NCBI GenBank assembly: GCA_963841995.1
Contig: CAWJEX010000019.1
Coordinates: 62,001-126,000 of the forward strand
DNA: 64,000 nt
Direction: 5' to 3'
Origin: DATDPM01 sp963841995
GTDB taxonomy: Bacteria > Pseudomonadota > Alphaproteobacteria > DATDPM01
Both the position numbers and the translations under genes were made by a program. Under the pieces are notes generated by a model. The model searched no databases. It was not told where the DNA came from and saw nothing but the letters and a program-made list of their open reading frames with translations. Shown piece by piece: positions 44,431 to 54,010 of the stretch. Each line of letters starts with the position of its first letter. Positions within the stretch are counted from its first letter, which is position 1.

Positions 44431-45211
44431 TCACGGCTTTTTCCACGGCCGGCCGGTCAAAGCGACGATAATGCCGTGAAGCGTGCGCGCCTCGTGGTCC
44501 ATCAGCTTGGCGCGCTGGAACAAGGTGCGGATGTTGCGGACCATCACGGGCCGTTTTTCTTTGACCCGGAGAAACCCGGTCCGGTCGAGCTCGGATTCGA
44601 GATGGGCGAAGAAATCGGCTATCTCCCGCTTGGTCGCCGGCACGGCCCCGGTCTTTTCCATCTTTTCGGGCTTCACATCCGGCCCCAGCAGGAACCACTC
44701 ATACGCGACGACCAGGACCGCCTGCGCCAGATTGAGCGAGCGGAAGGCGGTGCTGAGCGGCGCCACCAGCAATGTATCCGCCAGCACCACGTCGTCATTG
44801 GTAAGACCCCGCCGCTCCGGGCCGAACAGCACGCCAAATTTCTGTTTCTTCGCGGCAAAGCGGCGCATGGCGCGGGCCGCCTGGCGCGGGGTGGCGACCG
44901 CCTTGGTCATGTCCCGTTCGCGGGCGGTTGCCGCAAAGACGTGCTGGAGATCGGCGATTGCGGCCTCGGTCGACGAATAAATCACCGCCCGGTCGAGAAT
45001 TCTGATCGGCGCCCGATGCCGATGCCACCGCCCGTTCATTCGGCCAGCCATCCCGAGGATTAACGAGGCGAAGCTGGGTCAGCCCGCAATTCAGCATGGC
45101 CCGCGCCGCGGTGCCGATATTCTCGCCCAATTGCGGCTCGACCAGAATGATGGCGGGCTCTGGACCGAAGGCGACGCTGGAGTCTTTGCGGATTTTGTTG
45201 GTTCCGGCCAT
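44431..45211 (-). pseudogene. trmJ: tRNA 2'-O-methyltransferase TrmJ with one frameshift
   Basis: SPOUT methyltransferase of wobble-region position 32. The first 65 residues (AIILVEPQLGENIGTAARA, NPRDGWPNERAVASASGAD) and the rest (RILDRAVIYSSTEAAIADL ... FGPERRGLTNDDV ... LNLAQAVLVVAYEW) are in different frames; one extra base near 45000 (GATCAGAATTC) separates them. A downstream frame from 45051 contains the catalytic-domain motifs but lacks the N-terminal strand. The start at 45211 overlaps a duplicated stop-start junction with cimA. Housekeeping-like but non-essential, so decay and sequence error are both possible. Confidence 0.85.
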
Positions 45212-45227
45212 CAGATTCGGGCCATCA
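45209..45227 (-). repeat. 14-bp duplication of the cimA stop / trmJ start junction
   Basis: On the minus strand TGATGGCCCGAATC is followed by TGATGGCCGGAACC (12 of 14 identical). The cimA TGA (45227-45225) overlaps an ATG that reads MARI and a TGA (45213-45211), which in turn overlaps the trmJ ATG (45211-45209). Confidence 0.8.
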
Positions 45228-46850
45228 GGCTTTGGCGGGCGCGCGAACCAGTTTGCTCTTCGCGCGGTCGCGGATGAGCTTATAGGTGATGCTGTCGTTG
45301 AGCGCGATGAAGGACGCGTCGATGACGTTGGCGGAAACGCCGATTGTCGACCAGGTTTCGTCGCTGCCGTCGGAAGACTCGATCATGACGCGAGTGACCG
45401 CCCGCGTACCCTCCCCCGGCGTCAAGATCCGGACCTTGTAATCGAGGAGCTTCAAGTTCTCGAGCGAGGGATAAAATCGGATCAAGCCCTTGCGAAGGGC
45501 GGCATCAAGCGCGTTCACCGGGCCATTGCCGTCGGCAACCGTCATGATCTCGTCGCCGTCGACTTGGAGCCGCGTCGTCGCTTCGGAGAGCGTGATCAAT
45601 TCGCCCTTGGCGTTCCACCGCCGCTCATCGAGGATGCGGAAGCTGTTCAGCCGGAAGAATTCGGGGATGCCTTCGAGAACGCGGCGGACCAGAAGTTCGA
45701 AGCTCGCCTCGGCGCCGTCATAGGCATAGCCTTCGAATTCGCGGGTTTTGACCAGATCGACCAGCGACTGGACCTTCGGGCTGTCGCTGTCGATGGCGAT
45801 ACCGAGTTCGCGGAAGCGCGCCAGAATGTTCGAGCGGCCCGCTTGGTCCGAGACTACGACGTGGCGGCGATTGCCCACCACTTCCGGCGGGATGTGCTCG
45901 TAGCAGCGCGGATTTTTTTCGACCGCCGAGACATGCAGCCCGCCCTTATGGGCGAAGGCGGATTCGCCGACATAGGGCGCGTTGTGCTGCGGGATGCGAT
46001 TGAGTCTCTCGTCCAGTAGCCGGGAGACATGGGTCAGGTGCTTCAATCCGTCGCGGCTGACTCCGGTCTCGAATCCCATTTTGAGAACGAGGGTGGGAAG
46101 GATCGAAATTAGATTTGCATTGCCGCAGCGCTCGCCGAGCCCATTCAGCGTTCCCTGAATCTGGCGAACCCCGGCGCGAACCGCGGCCAGCGAATTCGCA
46201 ACCGCATTTTCGGTATCGTTGTGGCAATGGATTCCGAGCTTTTCGCCCGGGATCTTTTTCACCACGTCGCCGACGATCTTCTCGATTTCATGGGGCAGCG
46301 TTCCGCCATTGGTGTCGCAGAGCACGATCCAACGCGCTCCCGATTCGTAAGCGGCGGCAATACAGGCGAGCGCATATTCCGGATTGTCCTTATAGCCGTC
46401 GAAGAAATGTTCGGCGTCGAACAAGACTTCCGGCACGGTCTTGGCGGCGTGGGAAATGCTGTCGCGGATCATGGCGAGATTTTCGTCGCGGCCGATGCCG
46501 AGCGCCACGTCCACCTGGAAATCCCAGGACTTGCCGACCAGACAAAGCGCCGCCGTTTTGCTACCGACCAGCGCGGCAAATCCGGGGTCGTTGCTGGCGG
46601 AGCGGCCCGATTTGCGCGTCCGCCCGAAGGCGGTCAGCTTCGCATGGGTGAATTTCGGCGGATCGCGGAAAAACGCATCGTCGGTCGGGTTCGCGCCTGG
46701 CCAGCCGCCTTCGATGTAATCGAGGCCGAGCTTATCGAGCTCGACTGCGATGGCGCGCTTGTCGGCGGCGGAAAAATCGACGCCTTGGGTCTGCCCGCCG
46801 TCGCGCAGCGTGGAGTCATAGAGATAGACGCGGTTGGAGGATTTGCTCAT
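45225..46850 (-). CDS. cimA: (R)-citramalate synthase CimA
   Basis: A 541-residue HMGL-like enzyme that condenses pyruvate and acetyl-CoA, opening the threonine-independent route to isoleucine. N-terminal YLYDSTLRDGGQTQGVDFS, HCHNDTENAVANSLAAV, and GLGERCGNANL mark the catalytic barrel; the C-terminal LeuA-dimer-like regulatory domain includes KVRILTPGEGTRAVTRV. The CimA subtype is judged from DGGQTQGVDFS. The start at 46850 overlaps the cysS stop as ATGA. Confidence 0.93.
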   Translation of the reverse strand: MSKSSNRVYLYDSTLRDGGQTQGVDFSAADKRAIAVELDKLGLDYIEGGWPGANPTDDAFFRDPPKFTHAKLTAFGRTRKSGRSASNDPGFAALVGSKTAALCLVGKSWDFQVDVALGIGRDENLAMIRDSISHAAKTVPEVLFDAEHFFDGYKDNPEYALACIAAAYESGARWIVLCDTNGGTLPHEIEKIVGDVVKKIPGEKLGIHCHNDTENAVANSLAAVRAGVRQIQGTLNGLGERCGNANLISILPTLVLKMGFETGVSRDGLKHLTHVSRLLDERLNRIPQHNAPYVGESAFAHKGGLHVSAVEKNPRCYEHIPPEVVGNRRHVVVSDQAGRSNILARFRELGIAIDSDSPKVQSLVDLVKTREFEGYAYDGAEASFELLVRRVLEGIPEFFRLNSFRILDERRWNAKGELITLSEATTRLQVDGDEIMTVADGNGPVNALDAALRKGLIRFYPSLENLKLLDYKVRILTPGEGTRAVTRVMIESSDGSDETWSTIGVSANVIDASFIALNDSITYKLIRDRAKSKLVRAPAKA

Positions 46851-48304
46851 CCCGCGCGCCTCCACTCGGTCTTGCCACCGGGCTTGTCTTCGAGAACGAT
46901 TCCCTTCGCCGCCAATTGATCGCGTATCCGGTCAGCTTCGCCGAAATTCTTGGCCTTGCGCGCGGCGTTGCGTGCTGCGATCAGATCGCTCACCCAAGTC
47001 TCATCGGACACAATCTCCATGGGCATCGAAAAATCAGCAATTACAGTCATGGTTCCCTTGAACCACCATTCGGGTTCGCGTCCAAGGATTCCCAATATTT
47101 CACCGGCGCCCAGCAAATTCTCGCTCAGTTGGCATTGCTGTTCTTTATGTCCTTTTTCGTTTGCGATGTTTAACTCAGTGGCCAATTCACGCAGACGCGA
47201 CACTGCAAGCACAGTGTTCAAATCATCCTCAAGTGCGCTACGTATTTCGACTGGACATTCGCGCGGCCTGTTCGGAATAACGCCCGCGTTTAGCGCGTCC
47301 CATAAGGGCTTATAGAGTTTATCCAGCTCTGTTTTGGCCCTTACTAAGGCTGCTAATGTGAAATCGAGCGGTTGCCGATAGTGTGCGCTAAGAAGGGCAA
47401 GGCGGATTGATTCACCTTTCTTGTGTTGCTCCCCGGGCCAAACGGGATTTTCAAGAAGATCGCGCACAGTGAAAAAATTCCCCAGCGATTTCGACATCTT
47501 CTCGCCGTTCACGGTGACATAGCCGTTATGCACCCAATAGCGCACGAAGGGCTTGTCGTCATGCGCGCCCTCGCTTTGGGCAATCTCGTTTTCGTGATGG
47601 GGAAAAACGAGATCGAGTCCGCCGCCATGGATGTCGAAGGTGTCACCGAGATGGGCTTCGCTCATCGCCGAACATTCGATGTGCCAGCCGGGCCGGCCCC
47701 GGCCCCACGGGCTTTCCCATCCCGGTTGATCCGGCGTCGAGGGCTTCCACAACACGAAATCCGCGGGATCTTTCTTGTAAGGCGCCACTTCGACCCGAGC
47801 ACCCGCGATCATCTCGTCCCGGTCGCGGCGCGACAGCTTGCCGTAGTCGCTCTTGGTGGAAACACTGTAGAGCACGTGATTCTCGGCGGCATAGGCATGC
47901 CCCGCCGCGATCAGTTTTTTGATCATCGCGATCATTTGGGCGATGTGCTGGGTCGCCCGCGGCTCGATGGTCGGCGGCAATGCGCCCAGAGCCGCCATGT
48001 CGTCGTGGAAGGCCTTGGTCGTCCGTGCGGTGACGCTGGCGATCAGCTCCTTGTTGTCGTTCGCGGCGTTGATGATCTTATCGTCCACATCGGTGATGTT
48101 GCGGACATAGATAACGTGATTATCGCCATAGGTCCGGCGCAGCAAACGGAACAACGTATCGAACACGACAACCGGCCGCGCATTGCCGACATGGGCGAAG
48201 TCGTAGACTGTCGGCCCGCAGACATAGAGGCGCACATTGTCCGGATCGAGGGGCGTGAACCGCTCCTTCTGTCGCGTCAGCGTGTTGTAAAGCACCAGAC
48301 CCAA
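46847..48304 (-). CDS. cysS: Cysteine-tRNA ligase
   Basis: A 485-residue class I synthetase: zinc Cys and HIGH-like site in CGPTVYDFAHVGNARPV, KMSKS in GEKMSKSLGNFF, and IECSAMSEAHLGDTFDIHGGG. It ends overlapping cimA. Its DNA from about 47030 to 47430 (residues about 290-425) drops to about 50 percent GC against over 60 percent on both sides, while the frame stays open; see finding. Confidence 0.97.
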   Translation of the reverse strand: MGLVLYNTLTRQKERFTPLDPDNVRLYVCGPTVYDFAHVGNARPVVVFDTLFRLLRRTYGDNHVIYVRNITDVDDKIINAANDNKELIASVTARTTKAFHDDMAALGALPPTIEPRATQHIAQMIAMIKKLIAAGHAYAAENHVLYSVSTKSDYGKLSRRDRDEMIAGARVEVAPYKKDPADFVLWKPSTPDQPGWESPWGRGRPGWHIECSAMSEAHLGDTFDIHGGGLDLVFPHHENEIAQSEGAHDDKPFVRYWVHNGYVTVNGEKMSKSLGNFFTVRDLLENPVWPGEQHKKGESIRLALLSAHYRQPLDFTLAALVRAKTELDKLYKPLWDALNAGVIPNRPRECPVEIRSALEDDLNTVLAVSRLRELATELNIANEKGHKEQQCQLSENLLGAGEILGILGREPEWWFKGTMTVIADFSMPMEIVSDETWVSDLIAARNAARKAKNFGEADRIRDQLAAKGIVLEDKPGGKTEWRRAG

Positions 48305-48359
48305 TGTCCGCTCCCGAGTCTCCCGAATTCAATCCAGATTCAATCCGATGACGCGCCGA

Positions 48360-49697
48360 TTACGCGGCTTGTCCCATCAGGCGCGCATGGGCGCGCTTGC
48401 GGCCGATCATAGGTAGCAGGTCTTGCAGTTCCGGTCCATGTTCGAGCCCCGTCAAAGCGAGGCGAATCGGCATATAAAGCGCCTTTCCCTTGTGCCCCGT
48501 CGCAGCACTGATCTCCTTGGTCCAGGCTCGCCACGTCTCATGGGTCCAAGGCTCGGGCGGCAGAAGTTCCGCCGCCTTGGCGGCCAGCTCGGCATCGACG
48601 ATCGCCGGCACGATGTTGCCATGGACGATCGACCACCACAGCTTGACGTCCGAGAGCTTGGCCAGATTGCCGCGAACTGCATTCCAAAACGCCTCGTCCG
48701 CCGGAACGCCCATCTCATTCAACCGGGATTGCACTTGGGCGAAGCTCCGCGCGTGGAGCAGCCGGGAGTTGAGCCGGTGCAGGTCTTGCTCGTCGAATTT
48801 GGGCGTGGCGCGGCTGAATTTCCCGAAATCGAATTCGGCGACGAGCTGAGCAAGATCGGTGCGCGGCTCGATCGGATCGGACGTGCCGAGCTTGGCCAGC
48901 AGGCTATTGACGGCCATGGCTTCGATACCTTCGGCGCGCAAATGGGCCAGCGACAAACTCCCGAAGCGCTTCGACAACCCGCCGCCCTGGGGGTCGGTCA
49001 ACAGCGGCAGATGCGCGAAGGCCGGCACAATGCCGCCGAGCGCCTTGAAAATTTGAATCTGGGCCGCGGAATTCGGGATGTGATCGTCGCCCCGGATGAT
49101 GTGGGTGATGCCGCGGGCGATGTCATCGACCACCGACGAAAACGTATAGAGCGGCTGGCCGTCGGAGCGGATCACGATGGGATCGGAAAGGCTGGCGGCG
49201 TCGATGTGGAGATCGCCGTGAACCAGATCGACCCAGGTGACTTGCTCGGTCGCCAGCCGGAAGCGCCAATAGATTTTCCGGCCTTCGGATTCCAATTTAT
49301 GGCGGTCGGCGTCGGTGAGCTTCAACGCGGAGCGATCGTAAACCGGCGGCAGGCCGCGGCCGAGCTGCATGCGCCGCTTGAGCTCCAATTCCTCCGGTGA
49401 TTCGTAACAGGCATAGACGAAGCTTTCGGCGCGCAGGCGCTTGACCGCTTCCTTGTAGAGATCGAGCCGATCCGACTGGCGGATCTTGTCGTTGGCGACC
49501 AAACCGAGCCAATTCAGATCCTCTTCGATGGCGGCCGCATATTCCGGGCGCGAGCGTTCGACATCGGTATCGTCCATCCGCAGCACGAAGCGGCCGCCGG
49601 ATTTTTGGGCGAACAGCCAATTGATGAGAGCGACCCGCGCGTTGCCGACATGCATGAGGCCGGTTGGACTGGGCGCAAAACGCACGGCGACGGTCAT
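48360..49697 (-). CDS. gltX: Glutamate-tRNA ligase
   Basis: A 445-residue class I synthetase: HIGH-like PSPTGLMHVGNARVA at residue 9, FVLRMDDTDVERSR, and KLSKS-like GGGLSKRFGSLS (about residue 240). Its start overlaps the nadE stop by 4 bp. Alphaproteobacteria often have two GltX paralogues; this window cannot tell which acts on tRNA-Gln. Confidence 0.95.
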   Translation of the reverse strand: MTVAVRFAPSPTGLMHVGNARVALINWLFAQKSGGRFVLRMDDTDVERSRPEYAAAIEEDLNWLGLVANDKIRQSDRLDLYKEAVKRLRAESFVYACYESPEELELKRRMQLGRGLPPVYDRSALKLTDADRHKLESEGRKIYWRFRLATEQVTWVDLVHGDLHIDAASLSDPIVIRSDGQPLYTFSSVVDDIARGITHIIRGDDHIPNSAAQIQIFKALGGIVPAFAHLPLLTDPQGGGLSKRFGSLSLAHLRAEGIEAMAVNSLLAKLGTSDPIEPRTDLAQLVAEFDFGKFSRATPKFDEQDLHRLNSRLLHARSFAQVQSRLNEMGVPADEAFWNAVRGNLAKLSDVKLWWSIVHGNIVPAIVDAELAAKAAELLPPEPWTHETWRAWTKEISAATGHKGKALYMPIRLALTGLEHGPELQDLLPMIGRKRAHARLMGQAA

Positions 49698-51358
49698 GAG
49701 CCGGCCTTGAACCCGTTGGTGATCGGATAGCGGCGCTCGCGGCCGAAGGCGCGCGGCGTGACCTTGACGCCGGGGGGTGCCTGGCGGCGCTTGTACTCGG
49801 CGGTGTCCAGCATGTTCCAGACGCGGATGACGGTGGCGCGGTCGTGGCCGCGTTGAACGACTTCGTCGACGCCCAGATCCTCTTCGACCAGCCCGTGGAG
49901 AATATCGTCGAGCACCTCATAGGGCGGCAGGCTATCCTGGTCGGTCTGATTGAATTTCAACTCCGCGGTCGGTGCCTTGACGAGGATGCGCTCGGGGATC
50001 ACCCGGCCTTCCGGTCCCAACGCCCAATCAAAGCGGTGGTCGTTGCGCCAGCGGGCGAGTTCATAGACCGCCATTTTGTAAACGTCCTTCAACACCGAGA
50101 AACCGCCGCACATGTCGCCGTAAAGGGTGGCATAGCCGACCGACATTTCTGATTTGTTGCCGGTCGATAGCACCATGTAGCCGAGTTTGTTGCTCAAGGC
50201 CATGAGCGTTATGCCGCGGATACGCGCCTGAATATTTTCCTCGGTGGTGTCGGCGGGGCGCTGGGCGAAGGCGTTGTGCAGCATCACGTCGAAAGCCTGC
50301 ATGGCCGGGGTGATCGTAATCGAATCCAGCGTGACGCCCAGAGCCTCGGCACATCGCGCGGCATCCTCCAAGCTATCGCGCGACGTGAAGGGCGACGGCA
50401 TCATCACGCAATGAACGCGCTTCGGTCCCAGCGCATCGACGGCAATGGCGGCGGTCAGCGCCGAATCGATGCCGCCGGAAAGTCCGATCAGCACTCCCGG
50501 GAAATAATTCTTGTTCACGTAATCGCGCAAGCCCCGCGACAGCGCCTGATAGACCGATTGAACGCCCCGCGGGGGGGCGACGTGCTCGCCCTCTTCGCAG
50601 AACCATCCTTCATTCCCGCGCCGCCAGCGCGTGACCGACAGTTTTTCAAGAAAGGCTGGAAGCAGCGCGCCGATGGCCCCGTCGGCGCCGAGCACGAAGG
50701 ACGAACCGTCGAAGACCAACTCGTCCTGGCCGCCCATCTGATTGACGTAAACAATCGGCAAGCGGCTTTCCGCGGCGCGGGCCGCCGCGACTTCAATCCG
50801 CTGATCGAGCTTGTCGCGCTCATAGGGCGAGGCGTTGAGCGAAATCAAAATCTCGGCGCCGGATTTTTTCAGCGTCTTCGCGACCGCGGGAAACCACATG
50901 TCTTCGCAAACCATGACGCCGAGCTGCACGCCGCCGAACGGCACCGGGGCGGGTAGCGGACCGGTCGCGAACACCCGTTTCTCGTCGAACACGCCGTAAT
51001 TCGGCAGATCGTGCTTGAACCGGATGGCCGCGATTTTCCCGTTTTCGAGAAGAAGGGCCGCGTTATAGAGCTTGCCGTCGGCGCGCCAGGGAGCGCCGAG
51101 CAGAACCGCAGGCCCGCCTTCGATTTCCTTCGCGAATTGGGCGACACTGTCCTCGACCGCGCGCAAGAAGGCGGGCTTCAAGACAAGGTCTTCCGGCGGA
51201 TAGCCGGAGACGAACATTTCCGGCAGCACGACCAGATCGGCGCCCTCGGCGGCGCTCTCGGCGTCGTTCCACGCCTTCCGCGCTTTTTCCAGATTGCCGG
51301 TTACGTCGCCGACCACGGGATCGAGCTGGGCGATGGCGATGGCCAGTTGACGGGTCAT
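49694..51358 (-). CDS. nadE: Glutamine-dependent NAD+ synthetase
   Basis: A 554-residue two-domain enzyme for the final step of NAD synthesis. N-terminal nitrilase-type glutaminase: Glu in VVLPEMFVSGYPPEDL, Lys in RFKHDLPNYG, Cys in VMVCEDMWFP. C-terminal synthetase: P-loop GLSGGIDSALTAAI, then STGNKSEMSVGYATLYGD. Start overlaps the pncB stop (ATGA) and its stop overlaps the gltX start. Confidence 0.97.
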   Translation of the reverse strand: MTRQLAIAIAQLDPVVGDVTGNLEKARKAWNDAESAAEGADLVVLPEMFVSGYPPEDLVLKPAFLRAVEDSVAQFAKEIEGGPAVLLGAPWRADGKLYNAALLLENGKIAAIRFKHDLPNYGVFDEKRVFATGPLPAPVPFGGVQLGVMVCEDMWFPAVAKTLKKSGAEILISLNASPYERDKLDQRIEVAAARAAESRLPIVYVNQMGGQDELVFDGSSFVLGADGAIGALLPAFLEKLSVTRWRRGNEGWFCEEGEHVAPPRGVQSVYQALSRGLRDYVNKNYFPGVLIGLSGGIDSALTAAIAVDALGPKRVHCVMMPSPFTSRDSLEDAARCAEALGVTLDSITITPAMQAFDVMLHNAFAQRPADTTEENIQARIRGITLMALSNKLGYMVLSTGNKSEMSVGYATLYGDMCGGFSVLKDVYKMAVYELARWRNDHRFDWALGPEGRVIPERILVKAPTAELKFNQTDQDSLPPYEVLDDILHGLVEEDLGVDEVVQRGHDRATVIRVWNMLDTAEYKRRQAPPGVKVTPRAFGRERRYPITNGFKAGS

Positions 51359-52500
51359 GGCTTTGCTTTGCCCGCCTTGCCGGAATTCTTGCGAAGCAAA
51401 AATTCCCGGCCCTTTTTGACCAAAGGCTTTCCGTCATATTCGATGATATCGGCGGTCGCATAGGTTTCCGACCAAGCATCGGGCAAAAACGATCCCGTGC
51501 CGACGACATCCAACGGAGCCTTGGCGATCGCCATGGCCCGGCATTTGACGGAATTGAATCCGGAAGATCCGACGATGCGAACCTTATCGAACCCTTCGCG
51601 ATTCAAATTTTCGCGCAGGTGCCAGACGGCCGCCGCCGAAACCCCGGGCCCGATCAGATCGTGCAATTCGTCCTCGGTGCGATAGTCGCGGATCGCGCCC
51701 GGCGCGCAATGCGCCAAGACGCCGTAGGATTCATTCGGTCCCAAACCTTCGGCGTAGCGGCTGCCAGGCGTATCGAGGCGCAGCGCCAATTTTCCAGCGG
51801 CGGCCAGTTCGGGAAAGCGACGGCATACCGCGAGACTGTCGGCGATTTCCCGGCCGAAGTAGTCGACGAGCACGGCGAGCGGCTCATCGGGGAAGGTTTC
51901 GACGAACATTTCGGCGGCGCGCAGGGTCGAGCCGGCATAACCGACCAATGCATGCGGCATGGTGCCGAAGGCATGCTCTTGTCCAAAATAATGCGCGGTC
52001 GCCGGCGTTGCGTTGCCGATGAAACCGATGGCGTCGGTTTCCCGCTTAGCCGCCGTGGAGCCGACGCTCGCCGCATAGGCCATCATCTCGGCCATTTCGG
52101 TTCCGGCGCAATGGCGGGCATCCATGGCGAGAAAGGCGGTGTGCGGCAGATCCTTGCACATGCTATAGGCGTTGTAGGCGGCAACGCAGGCCGGTCCCAG
52201 CTTCTGCAAATAGAGCGTCTCGAGATCGACCAAGGCCCGCATCGAGCCTGTGACCGTGAGCAAGGTTTCGCCCGCCCCCGCCCATTCGCCTTCCTGATAC
52301 CGAAGATCGATGTCGAATTTCGTTTTCCGCGCCAGCGCCAATTCTTCGAGCCACTCGGCGGCCAGACGCGGAGCGGCGATCACCGGGCGGCGCATGAACA
52401 CCGCGTAAGTGACCGTGCGGTCGCCGAAGCGTTCGACGATCTCTTTGGTGCGCGTGAAGTAGAGATCGGTCAGGCGTGCGACTTCCGAAGCGGAGGGCAT
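51355..52500 (-). CDS. Nicotinate phosphoribosyltransferase-family protein
   Basis: A 381-residue protein of the NAPRTase family: LTDLYFTRTKEIVERFGDR, LDARHCAGTEMAEMMAYAAS, LAVLVDYFGREIADSL, LRLDTPGSRYAEGL and VRIVGSSGFN. Pairing with nadE (4-bp overlap) supports a role in NAD salvage from nicotinate. The frame is open to 52539, which would overlap the DAHP synthase gene; the ATG at 52500 has GGAGG-like sequence upstream and avoids it. Confidence 0.87.
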   Translation of the reverse strand: MPSASEVARLTDLYFTRTKEIVERFGDRTVTYAVFMRRPVIAAPRLAAEWLEELALARKTKFDIDLRYQEGEWAGAGETLLTVTGSMRALVDLETLYLQKLGPACVAAYNAYSMCKDLPHTAFLAMDARHCAGTEMAEMMAYAASVGSTAAKRETDAIGFIGNATPATAHYFGQEHAFGTMPHALVGYAGSTLRAAEMFVETFPDEPLAVLVDYFGREIADSLAVCRRFPELAAAGKLALRLDTPGSRYAEGLGPNESYGVLAHCAPGAIRDYRTEDELHDLIGPGVSAAAVWHLRENLNREGFDKVRIVGSSGFNSVKCRAMAIAKAPLDVVGTGSFLPDAWSETYATADIIEYDGKPLVKKGREFLLRKNSGKAGKAKP

Positions 52501-52519
52501 TGCGGGCGTGACCGCCCGC

Positions 52520-53908
52520 TCAGGACGAAGCGGCGGCACGCTCGAGCTCGGCGGCCCGGTTGCGCTCCTCTTTCAGCGCCTCTGCCGTCAGGAAAGCGAG
52601 CTCGATCGCCTGATTGGCGTTCAGCCGCGGGTCGCAATGGGTGTGATAGCGATCGCCCAAGCCTTGTTCGGTGATTGCTTGTGCGCCGCCCAAACATTCG
52701 GTCACGTCCTGGCCGGTCATTTCGACATGCACGCCGCCGGCATAAGTCCCCTCCGCCTGGTGCACGGCGAAGAAGCCCCGCACCTCGTCGAGGATCCGGT
52801 CGAAGGACCGCGTCTTGTAGCCGGTCGTCGATTTGATCGTGTTGGCGTGCATGGGATCGCAGGCCCAAACGACATTCCGGCCCTCGCGTTTCACCGCACG
52901 AACGACCGGCGGCAAGGCGGTCGCGACCTTGTCGGCGCCCATCCGCGAGATCAACGTGAGACGGCCCGGCTCATTTTCCGGATTGAGGGTATCGATGATC
53001 CGAAGGAGCTCATCGGGGGCGAGCCCGGGCCCAACTTTAAGGCCCAATGGGTTTCCAACGCCGCGCAGGAATTCGACATGGGCGCCGTCGAGCTGGCGCG
53101 TGCGGTGGCCGATCCACAGCATATGCGCCGAACAATCGTACCAATCGCCGGTGGTGCTATCGACGCGGGTCAGCGCCTGCTCATATTGCAGGATCAGCGC
53201 CTCATGGGAGGTGAAGAAATCGGTCTCGCGGATTTGCGGCGCGGTCTCGGAAGTCAGTCCGCAAGCTTCCATGAAATGCAGCGTCTCGCCGATGCGGTCG
53301 GCTAGATCGCGATAGCGCTCGCCTTGGGGACTGCGCGACACGAAGCCGAGGGTCCAGCGATGCACCTGATGCAGATCCGCGTAACCGCCTTGCGCAAAAG
53401 CGCGCAGCAGATTGAGCGTCGCCGCCGATTGATTGAAAGCCTGGATCAACCGTTCCGGGTCGGGATTGCGCGATTCCGGAGTGAACTCCATGCCGTTGAT
53501 CATGTCGCCGCGATAGGCGGGAAGCGTCACGCCGTTCTGGGTTTCGGTCGGCTCCGAGCGCGGCTTGGCGAATTGGCCGGCCATGCGGCCGACTTTCACG
53601 ACCGGGCACGCCGCAGCAAAAGTCAGCACCACCGCCATTTGCAGCATCACGCGGAAGGTGTCGCGGATGTTATCGGGATGGAATTCGGCGAAGGATTCGG
53701 CGCAATCGCCGCCCTGAAGCAGAAACGCCTTGCCCGCGCAGACATCGGCCAGCAGCGATTTGAGGCGCCGCGCCTCCCCGGCAAAAACCAGCGGCGGAAA
53801 GCGCTTCAGCCTTGCTTCGACTTTGGCGAGCGCTGCCTGATCCGGGTATTCCGGCACTTGCGCGATCGGTCGGCCGCGCCAGCTATCGGGGGTCCATTTC
53901 GGGGGCAT
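52520..53908 (-). CDS. Class II (plant-type) DAHP synthase
   Basis: First enzyme of the shikimate pathway, joining PEP and erythrose-4-phosphate. The 462-residue protein has WRGRPIAQVPEYPD at the N terminus, FLLQGGDCAESFAEF, KVGRMAGQFAKPRS, GANPLGLKVGPG-type sequence (GVGNPLGLKVGP), and MTGQDVTECLGGAQAIT. These define the class II family. It begins the minus-strand chain that runs down to trmJ. A symbol such as aroF or aroG is not safe to assign. Confidence 0.95.
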   Translation of the reverse strand: MPPKWTPDSWRGRPIAQVPEYPDQAALAKVEARLKRFPPLVFAGEARRLKSLLADVCAGKAFLLQGGDCAESFAEFHPDNIRDTFRVMLQMAVVLTFAAACPVVKVGRMAGQFAKPRSEPTETQNGVTLPAYRGDMINGMEFTPESRNPDPERLIQAFNQSAATLNLLRAFAQGGYADLHQVHRWTLGFVSRSPQGERYRDLADRIGETLHFMEACGLTSETAPQIRETDFFTSHEALILQYEQALTRVDSTTGDWYDCSAHMLWIGHRTRQLDGAHVEFLRGVGNPLGLKVGPGLAPDELLRIIDTLNPENEPGRLTLISRMGADKVATALPPVVRAVKREGRNVVWACDPMHANTIKSTTGYKTRSFDRILDEVRGFFAVHQAEGTYAGGVHVEMTGQDVTECLGGAQAITEQGLGDRYHTHCDPRLNANQAIELAFLTAEALKEERNRAAELERAAASS

Positions 53909-54010
53909 GATCCTCTTCCTCTGGCTTTGATATTTGCCGGAATCCCGGGATTTTCAAAGGAAAACCTTGGGCCTATGGCAAGGCCTTAAGGCCTGCCGGC
54001 AATCCGGCCC

